A DNA stretch of 64,000 bases, from the NCBI RefSeq assembly GCF_040930455.2, contig NZ_CP170494.1; one strand, given 5' to 3'. The notes under the pieces are model-generated. The model was not told the DNA's origin. It worked only from the letters and a program-made list of their open reading frames with translations, and did no database searches. This stretch comes from Neopusillimonas maritima (GTDB lineage Bacteria > Pseudomonadota > Gammaproteobacteria > Burkholderiales > Burkholderiaceae_B). Made by a program: the position numbers and the translations under genes. Shown here piece by piece: positions 7,998 through 15,770 of the stretch (position 1 is its first letter; the number at the start of each line of letters is the position of its first letter).

Positions 7998-8471
7998 ATG
8001 ACAGGTTTTCTGCAAGCCATTTCCGGCTGGCCCGGTGCCGCCTTCCTGCAGGAATACTGGGTCGCCTATCTCGTTGTTAATGCGGCCCATATCCTTGGTA
8101 TTGGGCTACTTCTTGGCGCGATACTACCGCTCGATTTACTTCTTTTGCGCTCAACGCGTGGACGGGATCTGCCGACCCTTGGCCCCTTTCTTGTACGCGC
8201 AGCGGCAACGGGCGCCGCACTCGCAGTGACGACAGGGCTTTGGTTATTCTCAGTGAAGCCGGTGGAGTACGCAGAGAATCCAGCTTTCCTTTTGAAGGTC
8301 ACATTGCTTGTACTGGCAATTTGCAACATTGCACTTCAGCATCACGGCGAGCACTTTAATGCAGCCCTGCGCAGCGGCCGGCCATCGGTGCGAGTTCGAA
8401 CCTTGGCTGTCACATCCGCCATTCTTTGGCTTTCTGTCCTCATAGCCGGCCGCTGGATAGGTTTTGTCTGA
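7998..8471 (+). CDS. Four-helix integral membrane protein (DUF2214/DUF6644-like)
   Basis: The 157-residue protein has four hydrophobic segments: about 20-45 (VAYLVVNAAHILGIGLLLG), 66-84, 97-113 and 135-155. The VNAAHILGIGLLLGAI and ALAVTTGLWLFS patterns are like small bacterial membrane proteins of the DUF2214/DUF6644 type, of unknown function; this assignment is from memory of the pattern only. It ends shortly before the convergent acetyltransferase gene. The ribosome-binding site is weak, so it may have been translated by coupling to the gene whose tail remains at 7826-7987. Confidence 0.75.
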   Translation: MTGFLQAISGWPGAAFLQEYWVAYLVVNAAHILGIGLLLGAILPLDLLLLRSTRGRDLPTLGPFLVRAAATGAALAVTTGLWLFSVKPVEYAENPAFLLKVTLLVLAICNIALQHHGEHFNAALRSGRPSVRVRTLAVTSAILWLSVLIAGRWIGFV

Positions 8472-8543
8472 GACGATGTAATTGGCGCGAGGTTGTCGGT
8501 GGGTAGCTAGCTGCGCCACCCATCTTGCTTTTATTGTCGTCTT

Positions 8544-9371
8544 TTACAGATTGCTGTTTTTTCCTGCGGCGAGCAGTGCATCCAGTCGTGCATCGAGTCC
8601 CGGCACGCCGTCGGTTCGGATGCGAAATGTATTTTCCAGTAGTTCCTTGATTTCATTCACGGAGTGGAGTTGCCGCTTTTCTACTTCACCTGCCAGTGAA
8701 TAAAAGGAGTACTGCGTGTCATGCAGTACATGGCGCCCTTCCTTCGCGGCACGGGCTGCGACCAGGTCTGTGACAAAGTAGGAAGACGGGTGACGTGAAA
8801 CATGCCAGTTGTATACCTCGTAGTCAGGCGGATAGTGCGCAGCCAGGTCGAATATATACAGAACCTTCCATTCGTCTTTGATCCGGGCTTCTAGGCGATA
8901 GATTCCGCTGTCGAACCCCAGGCGATATTGCCCATGCGGCGTGTCTTGAATTTCATCGACGGAAAACCGTATAGGGACAGGTAGGGACATGCCGCCGAAA
9001 CCGGTATCGGCAACCCATTGTTGTCCATCCGCCTCCACCAGCAACAGCATATGGCTGCGGGGCGTGATGACTTCATCTGACTCGTTCAACCGCACTCGCG
9101 CAGCAAGGTTAACGGTTTTGAAACCGAGCTGTTGCAGCACATGCTGGAAAACGGTGTTGTGCTCAAAACAATAGCCACCGCGGTTCCGTACTGTGAATTT
9201 TTCCAGCAAAGAGGGGATGTCCAGCCGCACTTCTTCTCCGGTAAGAGGAGAGAGATTTTCAAAAGGAATGGTGTGTGTATGCCGCAGGTGCAATTGGTAA
9301 AGCGTTCTGGAAGATGGCACAAGTGTGCCGTCATAATGAATGAGGTCCAGGTAAGGCGTGATGTCCGTCAT
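8544..9371 (-). CDS. nat: Arylamine N-acetyltransferase
   Basis: This 275-residue enzyme transfers acetyl from acetyl-CoA to arylamines and hydrazines. The catalytic triad is visible: Cys68 in RGGYCFEHN, His107 in TPRSHMLL and Asp122 in VADTGFGG, at the usual spacing for the NAT family. It is cytosolic. The start ATG (9371-9369) overlaps by 4 bases the stop of a 25-codon stub that lies directly behind a SoxR-type promoter, so this enzyme is very probably under redox control by SoxR in this strain. It converges on the membrane protein gene at 7998-8471. Confidence 0.93.
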   Translation of the reverse strand: MTDITPYLDLIHYDGTLVPSSRTLYQLHLRHTHTIPFENLSPLTGEEVRLDIPSLLEKFTVRNRGGYCFEHNTVFQHVLQQLGFKTVNLAARVRLNESDEVITPRSHMLLLVEADGQQWVADTGFGGMSLPVPIRFSVDEIQDTPHGQYRLGFDSGIYRLEARIKDEWKVLYIFDLAAHYPPDYEVYNWHVSRHPSSYFVTDLVAARAAKEGRHVLHDTQYSFYSLAGEVEKRQLHSVNEIKELLENTFRIRTDGVPGLDARLDALLAAGKNSNL

Positions 9372-9445
9372 TCGACCACCTTATTGCAAAATCGACCTTC
9401 ACGCGCGCTGCCGTAGGTAAGCGCAATATTAATTTTGCTTTGCAT
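9368..9445 (-). pseudogene. 25-codon stub of an NADPH-dependent FMN/flavin reductase, leader of nat
   Basis: The frame starts at ATG 9445 behind a good GAGGGA ribosome-binding site. It encodes 25 residues containing INIALTYGSAREGRFCNKVV, the typical N-terminus (flavin phosphate loop GSxREGR) of NADPH-dependent FMN reductases. It then stops with TGA (9370-9368) overlapping the ATG of nat. A complete enzyme is about 180-200 residues, so a deletion must have fused its start to nat. It sits immediately downstream of the SoxR box, which suggests the lost reductase was the original SoxR target. Today it may only act as a translated leader that delivers ribosomes to nat. Confidence 0.65.
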
Positions 9446-9483
9446 GTTTGTTCCCTCATTACGGTTGACTAAACAATGAGGGC

Positions 9484-9514
9484 AGTCTAAAACCTCAAGT
9501 GAACTTGAGGTCAA
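9484..9514 (-). promoter_or_regulatory. SoxR-dependent promoter (19-bp spacer) driving the stub and nat
   Basis: On the minus strand a TTGACC -35 box (9514-9509) and a TAGACT -10 box (9489-9484) are separated by exactly 19 bases. The overlong 19-bp spacer containing a SoxR box is the hallmark of promoters that oxidised SoxR activates by twisting the DNA. Confidence 0.8.
9493..9510. promoter_or_regulatory. SoxR operator (SoxR box)
   Basis: CCTCAAGTGAACTTGAGG is an 18-bp palindrome with one central deviation. It matches the known SoxR consensus CCTCAAGTTAACTTGAGG. It lies between soxR and the divergent stub/nat unit. Confidence 0.92.
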
Positions 9515-9527
9515 GGGGGTGGACGAA

Positions 9528-10004
9528 GTGTCGACATGTTCTGAAAATTCACTATCGCAAAATCTTTCGGTCGGCGAGGTTGCTATCAGAAGCAGCGTTG
9601 CGGTTTCGACGCTGCATTTCTATGAATCAAAGGGTTTGATCAAAAGTCGTCGTAATAGCGGTAACCAGCGCCGCTATTCGCGAGACGTGTTGCGACGGGT
9701 AGCAGTTATTAAAGTCGCGCAGCGGCTGGGCATTCCGCTGGCTGCCATTAAGGATGCATTTAGCACCCTGCCGGAAGGAAGAACACCCACCGCAAAGGAT
9801 TGGAGGCTGCTGTCATCCAAGTGGAAAGAAGATCTGGATGAAAGGATCGCTAGCTTGATCCAGTTGCGTGACAACCTGAGCGACTGCATCGGATGCGGTT
9901 GCCTGTCGCTTGAGCGATGCACGCTTTATAACCCCGAAGACAAGCTAGCCGAACAAGGCTCAGGGCCGGTGAGAATTGAGGCGAATGTGGAACTAGGCAA
10001 GTAA
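9528..10004 (+). CDS. soxR: Redox-sensitive transcriptional activator SoxR (MerR family)
   Basis: The protein has a MerR-type winged helix (LSVGEVAIRSSVAVSTLHFYESKGLI cut at SxxVAVSTLHFYE), a dimerisation helix and the [2Fe-2S] cluster motif CIGCGCLSLERC followed by LYNPEDKL, diagnostic for SoxR. Oxidation of the cluster by redox-cycling compounds turns on target promoters. I prefer the GTG at 9528 because the AAGGGG at 9513-9518 then stands 9 bases away; a GTG at 9519 would directly abut it. The gene overlaps the 3' end of the convergent yaiI-type gene by 12 bases. In bacteria outside the enterics SoxR usually controls oxidoreductases directly, which agrees with the flavin-reductase stub next door. 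Confidence 0.95.
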   Translation: MSTCSENSLSQNLSVGEVAIRSSVAVSTLHFYESKGLIKSRRNSGNQRRYSRDVLRRVAVIKVAQRLGIPLAAIKDAFSTLPEGRTPTAKDWRLLSSKWKEDLDERIASLIQLRDNLSDCIGCGCLSLERCTLYNPEDKLAEQGSGPVRIEANVELGK

Positions 10005-10457
10005 TTTTTCTCGCACCACTTTCTGCAAAATTCGATCCAGCGCGCCGGCAAACGCCCTTCTGTCTGCCTGGCTGAACGCCGCCGGCCCGCCGGTATCAAC
10101 GCCACTGCTACGTAATTCATCCAGCATGTCGCGCATCGACAGCCGCTCGCTGATGTTGTCGGCGGTGTAACGCTCGCCGCGCGGGTTCAGTACCAGCGCG
10201 CCTTTATTCAAAACCTCGCTGGCCAACGGGATGTCTGCGGTAATGACCAGGTCGCCGGTAGTGCTGCGTTCAACAATGTAGTCGTCGGCCACGTCGAAGC
10301 CTCGCGGCACCTGCACGGCGCGGATCAAAGGTGATGGCGGCGTGCGCAGCATTTGATTGGCCACGAGCGTGAGCGGCAGTTGTGATCGCTGCGCCGCCCT
10401 GTAAAGAATGTCTTTGATCACGGCGGGGCACGCATCGGCATCAACCCATATGTTCAT
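9993..10457 (-). CDS. yaiI: YaiI/YqxD family protein (DUF188)
   Basis: This 154-residue cytosolic protein of the YaiI/YqxD family begins with MNIWVDADACP and contains VITADIPLASEVL and NPRGERYTADNI, all conserved in DUF188. The fold resembles PIN-type nucleases, with acidic residues (DADAC, TADIPLA) placed as in a metal site, but the function is not established. The length is normal for the family. Its 3' end overlaps that of soxR by 12 bases in convergent orientation. Confidence 0.9.
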   Translation of the reverse strand: MNIWVDADACPAVIKDILYRAAQRSQLPLTLVANQMLRTPPSPLIRAVQVPRGFDVADDYIVERSTTGDLVITADIPLASEVLNKGALVLNPRGERYTADNISERLSMRDMLDELRSSGVDTGGPAAFSQADRRAFAGALDRILQKVVREKLLA

Positions 10458-10562
10458 TTACTATCCTTTTGTACCCTGGTACGGGTGTGGCGCCTTAGTT
10501 GGAAGGTAGTATCTTATCAAGTGCGTCGCTAACCTAAAATTCATTTCTGGCTAAGGATGACG

Positions 10563-11177
10563 ATGAAACGTGCGTTGCTATTGGCATTCATTGCCGCAGT
10601 ATCTGTTGCTGCCTATTTCTACATTTCGTTGAAAACAGAAAATCAAACGCTGCAAGAACAGATTGCTAGCTTGGAGCGCAGGAATGAAACACTGGCTTCC
10701 GATATGGCGCGTGCCGCGCTTGTGAGCCGAATCTACGCGGCATCGAACAGTGGGATTAGCGGCGGCCCTACGGAAGACGATTTGGAAAGGGGCAATGAGG
10801 TGGTTGATTTCGTGCTTGCCAATAAGCCTGCGGTTGAGCAGGACTTTAAGAGCTGTTGGGATCGGAAGCTGAATACAACGTCATGGGGTTCGATGGGACC
10901 TTATGGGCTTATTGAAGCATGCATTGATAAAGTCAAAAACGATGCCGTGGCCGTGATGCTTTTTGATTTGTACAAAGCAAAGGAAAATGCCAGGTACGAA
11001 TGTGCCAAGAAAGGCGAGAACCGTTACGACATGGCGGTAAATTGCTGGGCCGATGCATCACACCGGTTCTTAATGGGGCTGGATGCGGTTTTCTTTGAAA
11101 CCGTCACCGAAGGGGATGAAAAGACTTATAACCCGCTTACTTTTACGGTATTGCAAGCGCCTGACGCGGCAAATTAA
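10563..11177 (+). CDS. Membrane-anchored protein with short coiled coil, unknown function
   Basis: The protein has 204 residues. One N-terminal hydrophobic helix (RALLLAFIAAVSVAAYFYI) serves as signal anchor. It is followed by a heptad-rich stretch (TENQTLQEQIASLERRNETL) likely to form a coiled coil, then a globular periplasmic part with three or four Cys residues (SCWDRK, EACIDK, YECAKK, VNCWAD) that could form disulfides. I do not recognise the family. I chose the second ATG (10563), which has AAGGA five bases before it; the ATG at 10557 overlaps this site. It is a single gene with non-coding DNA on both sides. Confidence 0.7.
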   Translation: MKRALLLAFIAAVSVAAYFYISLKTENQTLQEQIASLERRNETLASDMARAALVSRIYAASNSGISGGPTEDDLERGNEVVDFVLANKPAVEQDFKSCWDRKLNTTSWGSMGPYGLIEACIDKVKNDAVAVMLFDLYKAKENARYECAKKGENRYDMAVNCWADASHRFLMGLDAVFFETVTEGDEKTYNPLTFTVLQAPDAAN

Positions 11178-11465
11178 CAGGCTCTGTCTTGCGACGTTTG
11201 GATTCAGGCAATAACCTTTACGCAAAGAAACAGCCCAAATCCAAACACGATATGGGTCGCCAGGCTTATAGTGCGGCTGGACCATGGGGGGTTCCGGCGG
11301 CGGCAAGCCCAGCGCCCAGCGCCGCATATTTTGCCTGCGGATACTGGATCAGTTGGCGATTATTGCCTTGGATGCGGCCGGTTCGGGGCAGCTTAAGCCG
11401 TTAATACCGGTGGTGATAAAAAGCCGCTAACGCGACGACCTTGAATATGAAACGGGAACAGCGCC
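11178..11465. other. Intergenic stretch without a supported gene
   Basis: A 48-codon open frame at 11284-11430 on the plus strand and a minus-strand frame cover most of it, but neither has a ribosome-binding site or a recognisable motif. I regard it as non-coding or decayed. Confidence 0.35.
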
Positions 11466-11942
11466 ATGCGCCAGATACTGCTTGTTGTTGACGTGCAATC
11501 GACCTTTTCGCCCCCCAATTGGTTGGTGGCGGGTATTGAACGCGTGATTGAATATATCCCTTCTATTGCCACAATTGAATTACACGACGAGGTGCACACA
11601 CCCTTCCAGAGTCAGTTGGGCTGGCGGCCTGCAGCGCAAGACACGTGTTTGGTGGTGCCGGATCAGGTATTCGTTAAGCATAGTTATACGCCGCCTGCGG
11701 AAGTGTTGGCCTATTTGAAGCGCTTTAATCCAGATCGCGTTCTAGTGTGTGGTGTTCAAACAGAAACGTGTGTGCTGGCGGCGGGCTTTGCGCTGTTTGA
11801 TGCCGGGTTGCATCCCACGCTGGTAACGGATTTAACGGTTGGCTCGTCGTTAGACCGATCCGGGCAGCTTGGGGTGCGGTTGTGGGAACATCATTTCCGC
11901 AATACGGTGTCGTCTGATCAGTTACTCGCGGGTTTTGATTAA
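11466..11942 (+). CDS. Isochorismatase-family cysteine hydrolase
   Basis: The 158-residue protein is a compact member of the isochorismatase-like hydrolases. The catalytic triad is visible: Asp9 in LLVVDVQ, Lys71 in VKHSY and Cys102 in GVQTETCVLAAG, the last being the nucleophile elbow. Members hydrolyse amides such as nicotinamide, N-carbamoyl compounds or ureido acids, or isochorismate; the substrate here cannot be told. It is somewhat shorter than the usual 180-200 residues, lacking the extra loops over the active site. It is cytosolic and is followed by about 110 bases before the next operon. Confidence 0.88.
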   Translation: MRQILLVVDVQSTFSPPNWLVAGIERVIEYIPSIATIELHDEVHTPFQSQLGWRPAAQDTCLVVPDQVFVKHSYTPPAEVLAYLKRFNPDRVLVCGVQTETCVLAAGFALFDAGLHPTLVTDLTVGSSLDRSGQLGVRLWEHHFRNTVSSDQLLAGFD

Positions 11943-11982
11943 ACGGGGTGATTGGGCGTTAAATATCAATGAGCGTTGAAAC

Positions 11983-12008
11983 GGAATCAAAGGTGGTTGC
12001 ATCTAATG
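11983..12008 (+). promoter_or_regulatory. Possible ECF-sigma-type promoter of the 12053-14469 operon
   Basis: GGAATC (11983-11988) and CTAATG (12003-12008) resemble the GGAAT-type -35 and a short -10 of ECF promoters, 14 bases apart. The operon encodes its own ECF sigma factor, so self-control would be expected. The match is weak. Confidence 0.2.
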
Positions 12009-12052
12009 GGTAAGACGTGGCGACTCCCGTCACGCACTTTTGGAGCATCCTC

Positions 12053-12481
12053 ATGATTCGTCCTGTTATTGCTGCAGCTGCAACAGCTGCTACGTTTGCT
12101 TTTACCGTCGGCGGTGTTGCCGCCGCAGAGCCTTCAGTGTTGCAGGCTCCTCCTCCTGCGCCACACAAAGCAGTGAGTTCATTGGTGAAACTGCCGGATT
12201 TCATCCCGGGTATGGGGCAGCTTTTTGTCGATCCAGACAGCCTGCCCGCCGGCCCTTTTCTGGGTTACGACCGCGACGGTAAGCTGGTTAACACCACCTA
12301 TATGATTCCGTTGTCGCTTATGACACCGGATATGAATCTGAATGATTTAAAAGCGCCTGCAGGGTCGGTTGATCACGTTGATATTGTGTATAACGCGGGC
12401 CACCCCGGCGTTGCCGAGCCACACATTCATATCGTGCTTTGGAATGTACCGGCAAATGCGGAAAGCCGGGTTGCCAAATGA
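12053..12481 (+). CDS. Exported TTHB210-like (DUF5602-type) protein
   Basis: The protein has 142 residues. An N-terminal signal peptide (MIRPVIAAAATAATFAF, cleavage likely after VAAAEP) precedes a mature domain containing QLFVDPDSLPAGPFLGYD, YMIPLSLM and HVDIVYNAGHPG, then EPHIHIVLWNVP. The His-rich closing motif and layout resemble the TTHB210/DUF5602 group of small periplasmic proteins; this is a tentative match from memory. I chose the ATG at 12053 because GGAG lies 8 bases before it and the signal peptide then starts directly. Its stop overlaps the start of the cupredoxin gene (ATGA), so the two are likely made together and may act together in the periplasm. Confidence 0.78.
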   Translation: MIRPVIAAAATAATFAFTVGGVAAAEPSVLQAPPPAPHKAVSSLVKLPDFIPGMGQLFVDPDSLPAGPFLGYDRDGKLVNTTYMIPLSLMTPDMNLNDLKAPAGSVDHVDIVYNAGHPGVAEPHIHIVLWNVPANAESRVAK

Positions 12482-12996
12482 AAGCGTTCGTCGATAATGC
12501 GCGCCGGCGCGCTTTGCTATCGGGTGGCGCCGGCCTGTTGCTGTCAGCCCTTTTTTCCAGGCGTTCTGTTGCCGCTGAAGCGGTTGAAATCAGCATGTCC
12601 GGCGCTGCATCTGGCGCACATGTTTGGTTTCGTCCGCGTGGTTTGTTCATACAACCCGGCCAAACCGTTAGATGGGTCAATCATGAGGTGGGAAATGTTC
12701 ATACGGTCACTGCCTATCATCCCGACAATGGCAAACCCCTGCGAATTCCCGGCGGAGCCGCGTCTTGGGATTCCGGCTATTTAATGCCCGACGAATCTTT
12801 TGCACTAAAGTTCGATAAGCCGGGTATTTACGACTACTTTTGCATCCCCCATGAGCATGCGGGCATGGTCGGCCGAATCGTGGTTGGACATGTCGATGCC
12901 TCAGTGCGGCCCTACGCAACGACCGACGCGTTATTGCCGGCTGCGGCGGTTGCTGGTTTTCCCGATGTTGCCGGCATTCTGAAGAATAGAGATTAA
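12478..12996 (+). CDS. Exported cupredoxin (plastocyanin/azurin-like blue copper protein)
   Basis: The protein has 172 residues. The N-terminus ARRRALLSGGAGLLLSALF is Tat-like (RRxLL). The single cupredoxin domain shows a type-1 copper site: a His in NVHTVTAYHP and the closing loop CIPHEHAGM that supplies Cys, His and Met. Such proteins carry single electrons in the periplasm. The start codon overlaps the stop of the preceding TTHB210-like gene, and folE follows after 8 bases. The physical link to an ECF sigma gene suggests a stress- or metal-induced redox role. The redox partner is unknown. Confidence 0.9.
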   Translation: MKAFVDNARRRALLSGGAGLLLSALFSRRSVAAEAVEISMSGAASGAHVWFRPRGLFIQPGQTVRWVNHEVGNVHTVTAYHPDNGKPLRIPGGAASWDSGYLMPDESFALKFDKPGIYDYFCIPHEHAGMVGRIVVGHVDASVRPYATTDALLPAAAVAGFPDVAGILKNRD

Positions 12997-13004
12997 ATTT
13001 ACCC

Positions 13005-13724
13005 ATGCTTGCAACCTTACCGACCCCTCCTATAGAAAATCGTCCTTTTATGGGAAGCTCACGCGTCTCAGATCGGATCCGCTCTCGACTGCTTGCCGCC
13101 GGGCACCGCTATCATGCCAATGACAATATTGCTGCGTTTATAGAAAACGGCGAAATGCACGCGCTGCATGCAGAAGTCGAAAGTTGTGTGCGTGAAATGC
13201 TCAAGGCCCTGGTGATCGATGTTGAGAATGACCACAACACTGCCGACACTGCAAAACGTGTTGCCAAAATGTTTATTCGCGAAGTGTTCCAAGGGCGCTA
13301 TGAACACGCGCCTTCAATAACGGCGTTCCCAAATATCTCACAACTAAACGAGTTGATGGTGGTGGGGCCGATCACAGTACGTAGTGCTTGCTCACATCAT
13401 TTGTGCCCTATTATGGGCAAGGTGTGGATCGGTGTGCGACCCAACGCATCGTCAGACTTAATTGGCTTGTCCAAGTACGCACGCATTTGTGAGTGGATTA
13501 TGAGCCGGCCGCAAATACAGGAAGAGGCGGTCATGATGCTTGCCGATGAATTGGAACAGCATATAAAGCCGGATGGTTTGGCCGTGGTGATGGAAGCGAG
13601 CCATTTTTGTATGCACTGGCGAGGCATTAAGGACGATGGCGCCTTGATGAAAAATGTTGTCATGCGCGGTGCTTTCAAAGATGATAAAGCACTTCGGGAT
13701 GAGTTCTATAGGCATTTAATTTAG
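13005..13724 (+). CDS. folE: GTP cyclohydrolase I
   Basis: This 239-residue enzyme converts GTP to 7,8-dihydroneopterin triphosphate, the first step to folates and biopterins. The zinc site is visible: Cys129 and His132 in ACSHHLCPIMG and Cys202 in ASHFCMHWRGI. Downstream of the active site come IGLSKYARI and QEEAVMMLAD. It is a divergent copy: most FolE proteins read PF or PF-like after HHL and CMSMRG rather than CMHWRG. The N-terminal 35 residues are also atypical. Being inside an ECF-sigma operon and divergent, it is probably an inducible second isozyme and not the housekeeping one. It starts 8 bases after the cupredoxin and ends 7 bases before the sigma factor gene. Confidence 0.92.
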   Translation: MLATLPTPPIENRPFMGSSRVSDRIRSRLLAAGHRYHANDNIAAFIENGEMHALHAEVESCVREMLKALVIDVENDHNTADTAKRVAKMFIREVFQGRYEHAPSITAFPNISQLNELMVVGPITVRSACSHHLCPIMGKVWIGVRPNASSDLIGLSKYARICEWIMSRPQIQEEAVMMLADELEQHIKPDGLAVVMEASHFCMHWRGIKDDGALMKNVVMRGAFKDDKALRDEFYRHLI

Positions 13725-13731
13725 GGTTGCC

Positions 13732-14469
13732 ATGCAAACCACACAATTAAGAACACCCCTCATTTATTCAGAGGCTACGCCGGAAAAAGAGCTCATCGCG
13801 TCTGCTGCACTTGGCAACGACGAAGCCTTTGAAATAATTATGCGCCGCCATAATCGGCTGCTATTTCGAACGGCGCGTAGCATTTTGAACAGCGATACAG
13901 AGGCCGAAGATGCGCTGCAGGAGGCCTATTTGCGAGCCTGGCAAGCGTTACCCAATTTTCGCCTGGAGGCCAAACTTTCAACTTGGTTAGTACAAATTGT
14001 CGTGAACGAGGCGCTTGGGCGATTGCGGCGTAAAAGTGCTCAAATTATTCCTTTGGATACCACCATCAATTCACCTGATCCTGAAGTGCAGGCTTCGTTA
14101 ACGGATAAGTCCGACCAACAACCTGAACGGTTTGCAATGCGGGCGCAGTTGCGCAAGATCATAGAGGCGCATATTGAGCAGCTGCCCGACTTGTACCGAA
14201 CAGTGTTTGTGTTACGTGCCGTGGAGGAGTTAACGACACAAGAAGTTGCGTTGGCACTAAAAATGCCGGAGGCAACCGTGCGCACTCGATACCATCGAGC
14301 CCGCAGCCTGTTACGTGCGAGTTTGGCGAACGATATTGATCTGACGCTGGACGATGCATTTTCATTCGACGGTGCACGTTGCGATCGCATCGTTAATGCT
14401 GTGTTGGCAAGGGGTAAATCTTTACATTTTCTTCGACAGCGCGGCCCGAATGAACAGGGGCTAACGTAA
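13732..14469 (+). CDS. RNA polymerase ECF sigma factor
   Basis: The 245-residue protein has region 2 (EAFEIIMRRHNRLLFRTARSIL, cut here, with DAEDALQE-type TEAEDALQEAYLRAWQ) and region 4 (PDLYRTVFVLRAVEELTTQEVA and the VRTRYHRARSLLR recognition helix). A C-terminal extension of about 40 residues (FDGARCDRIVNAVLARG) follows; this tail is shared by a set of proteobacterial ECF factors. No anti-sigma gene lies next to it, so control may be transcriptional, through the tail, or by a distant partner. It is the last gene of a four-gene operon (TTHB210-like, cupredoxin, folE, sigma) with 7- to 8-base gaps or overlaps. Confidence 0.93.
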   Translation: MQTTQLRTPLIYSEATPEKELIASAALGNDEAFEIIMRRHNRLLFRTARSILNSDTEAEDALQEAYLRAWQALPNFRLEAKLSTWLVQIVVNEALGRLRRKSAQIIPLDTTINSPDPEVQASLTDKSDQQPERFAMRAQLRKIIEAHIEQLPDLYRTVFVLRAVEELTTQEVALALKMPEATVRTRYHRARSLLRASLANDIDLTLDDAFSFDGARCDRIVNAVLARGKSLHFLRQRGPNEQGLT

Positions 14470-14583
14470 CTTGCTCTGGCTGAGCCGGGATGATTCACCA
14501 TGCCGCCGGCCAGCTGTTGATCACTTCTTAATCGTCGTTGCTTCTGCTAGCATTGTCTTCAAAACCACTAAAGGAGACGCACC

Positions 14584-15315
14584 ATGACGCAATTAACTTA
14601 TGTGTTGGTTCACGGAGCTTGGCATACGGGGGCGGAGCTTGAGCCCACAGCAGAGCATCTTCGTTCGCGCGGCCATTTGGTCATGTGCCCTACTTTGGCG
14701 GGAAACCGGCCCGGCGATGATCGTGCCACTATTGGTTTGGAAGACGCGGCGCAGTCGCTGGCGGCGTACCTCGACGAACATGATTTGAGCGAAGTTCGCT
14801 TGGTGGGCCACAGCTACGGCGGTATGGTGATTTCGCGGGTGGCGGATTTACGCCCCGAACGTTTGGCACGCTTGGTTTATGTGAATGCGTTTGTGCCTGA
14901 TCCCGGCGAGGCGCTGAATGATTTGGTACCGCCGCATTATGTTGAGCTTTTCGATGCGGTTTCAGCGCAGAACAATGGTGCGGTGATGTTGCCGTTTCCG
15001 GTATGGCGCGAGGCGTTCATTAATGATGCTTCGTTAAGCTTGGCCACCAGCGCCTATGAAAAGCTGAATCCGCATCCTTATAAAACGTTTCAAGACGGCG
15101 TTGTGTTAAGCCAACCTATGGCGGCCAGTCCTGTTCCGAAGAGTTATGTAAATTGTCGCGAAGACACCGCCTTGCCGCAAAGCCTGGGCTGGCATCCGCG
15201 TTTGTCGGAGAAGCTGGGGCTGTTTCGTTATGTTGAGTGTAGCGGGAGCCACGAGGTGTGGTTTACCGACCCGCAGGCAATTGCTGATGCCATTGCAAAA
15301 GCGGGGCGCGATTAG
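14584..15315 (+). CDS. Alpha/beta hydrolase (salicylate-esterase/MES-like)
   Basis: The 243-residue protein begins with TYVLVHGAWHTGAELEP, the oxyanion-hole HGAW typical of the plant-MES/EstC-like group. It has the nucleophile elbow GHSYGG (Ser77) and a C-terminal GSHEVWF with the catalytic His. No signal peptide is present, so it is cytosolic. The substrate is probably a small ester; it cannot be given. A good ribosome-binding site (AAAGGAGA) stands before the ATG. It is a single gene between the sigma factor operon and the LodA-type locus. Confidence 0.88.
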   Translation: MTQLTYVLVHGAWHTGAELEPTAEHLRSRGHLVMCPTLAGNRPGDDRATIGLEDAAQSLAAYLDEHDLSEVRLVGHSYGGMVISRVADLRPERLARLVYVNAFVPDPGEALNDLVPPHYVELFDAVSAQNNGAVMLPFPVWREAFINDASLSLATSAYEKLNPHPYKTFQDGVVLSQPMAASPVPKSYVNCREDTALPQSLGWHPRLSEKLGLFRYVECSGSHEVWFTDPQAIADAIAKAGRD

Positions 15316-15440
15316 TGCATTTGCGGGCACAGGTCTAGACTTCAAACGGAGCTCGTTTCATAATGGTTTCATTATTCTGATGTAGTTTGCTAAACAAGCA
15401 GCGCCCATGCCAAGGGCGCAATAATTAAGGGGCGGTGCAA

Positions 15441-15728
15441 ATGGGCATAAAGCGTAGGGATTTCATTAAGGGCTGTGCTGCGGCGGGAACGTTAATGGTG
15501 CCGGGCATGGCTATGGCCGCACAAGTCGCTAATGCAAATAATGTGCAGAACGCGACAATGAACGCGCGTATTGAAAAATCAATCAAAGCTAGCTTCGGCG
15601 GGGGCTTTTCGGTACAGGCTCATACGCAATCCGCCGGGCTCACCTACGCCAGCATCGAGCATTTTGGTAATCGGTATAAGGTGGCATCGGCCGACTTACT
15701 CGATTGGAAAATCGTGAGCGCCGGTTAG
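15441..15728 (+). CDS. Small Tat-exported protein encoded ahead of the LodA-like oxidase
   Basis: A protein of 95 residues. A classic Tat signal (KRRDFIKGCAAAGTLMVPG, AxA at the end) is followed by a mature region of about 65 residues with SFGGGFSV and YASIEHFGNRYKVASADLLDWKIVS. I do not recognise the domain; the only Cys is in the signal. I chose ATG 15441 because AAGGGG stands 8 bases before it; a GTG at 15435 is also possible. The next gene, the LodA-like oxidase, begins 42 bases on, so the two are probably co-transcribed. A role as partner, substrate carrier or inhibitor of the quinoprotein is possible but not shown. Confidence 0.7.
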   Translation: MGIKRRDFIKGCAAAGTLMVPGMAMAAQVANANNVQNATMNARIEKSIKASFGGGFSVQAHTQSAGLTYASIEHFGNRYKVASADLLDWKIVSAG

Positions 15729-15770
15729 GCAGCCTTATTTTTTAAGCACAATTTTTAAAGGAAAGAAGCC

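Noticed and set aside
11284..11430. 48-codon plus-strand frame between the coiled-coil protein and the isochorismatase-type gene
   Set aside because: No ribosome-binding site or known motif; composition alone is not enough.
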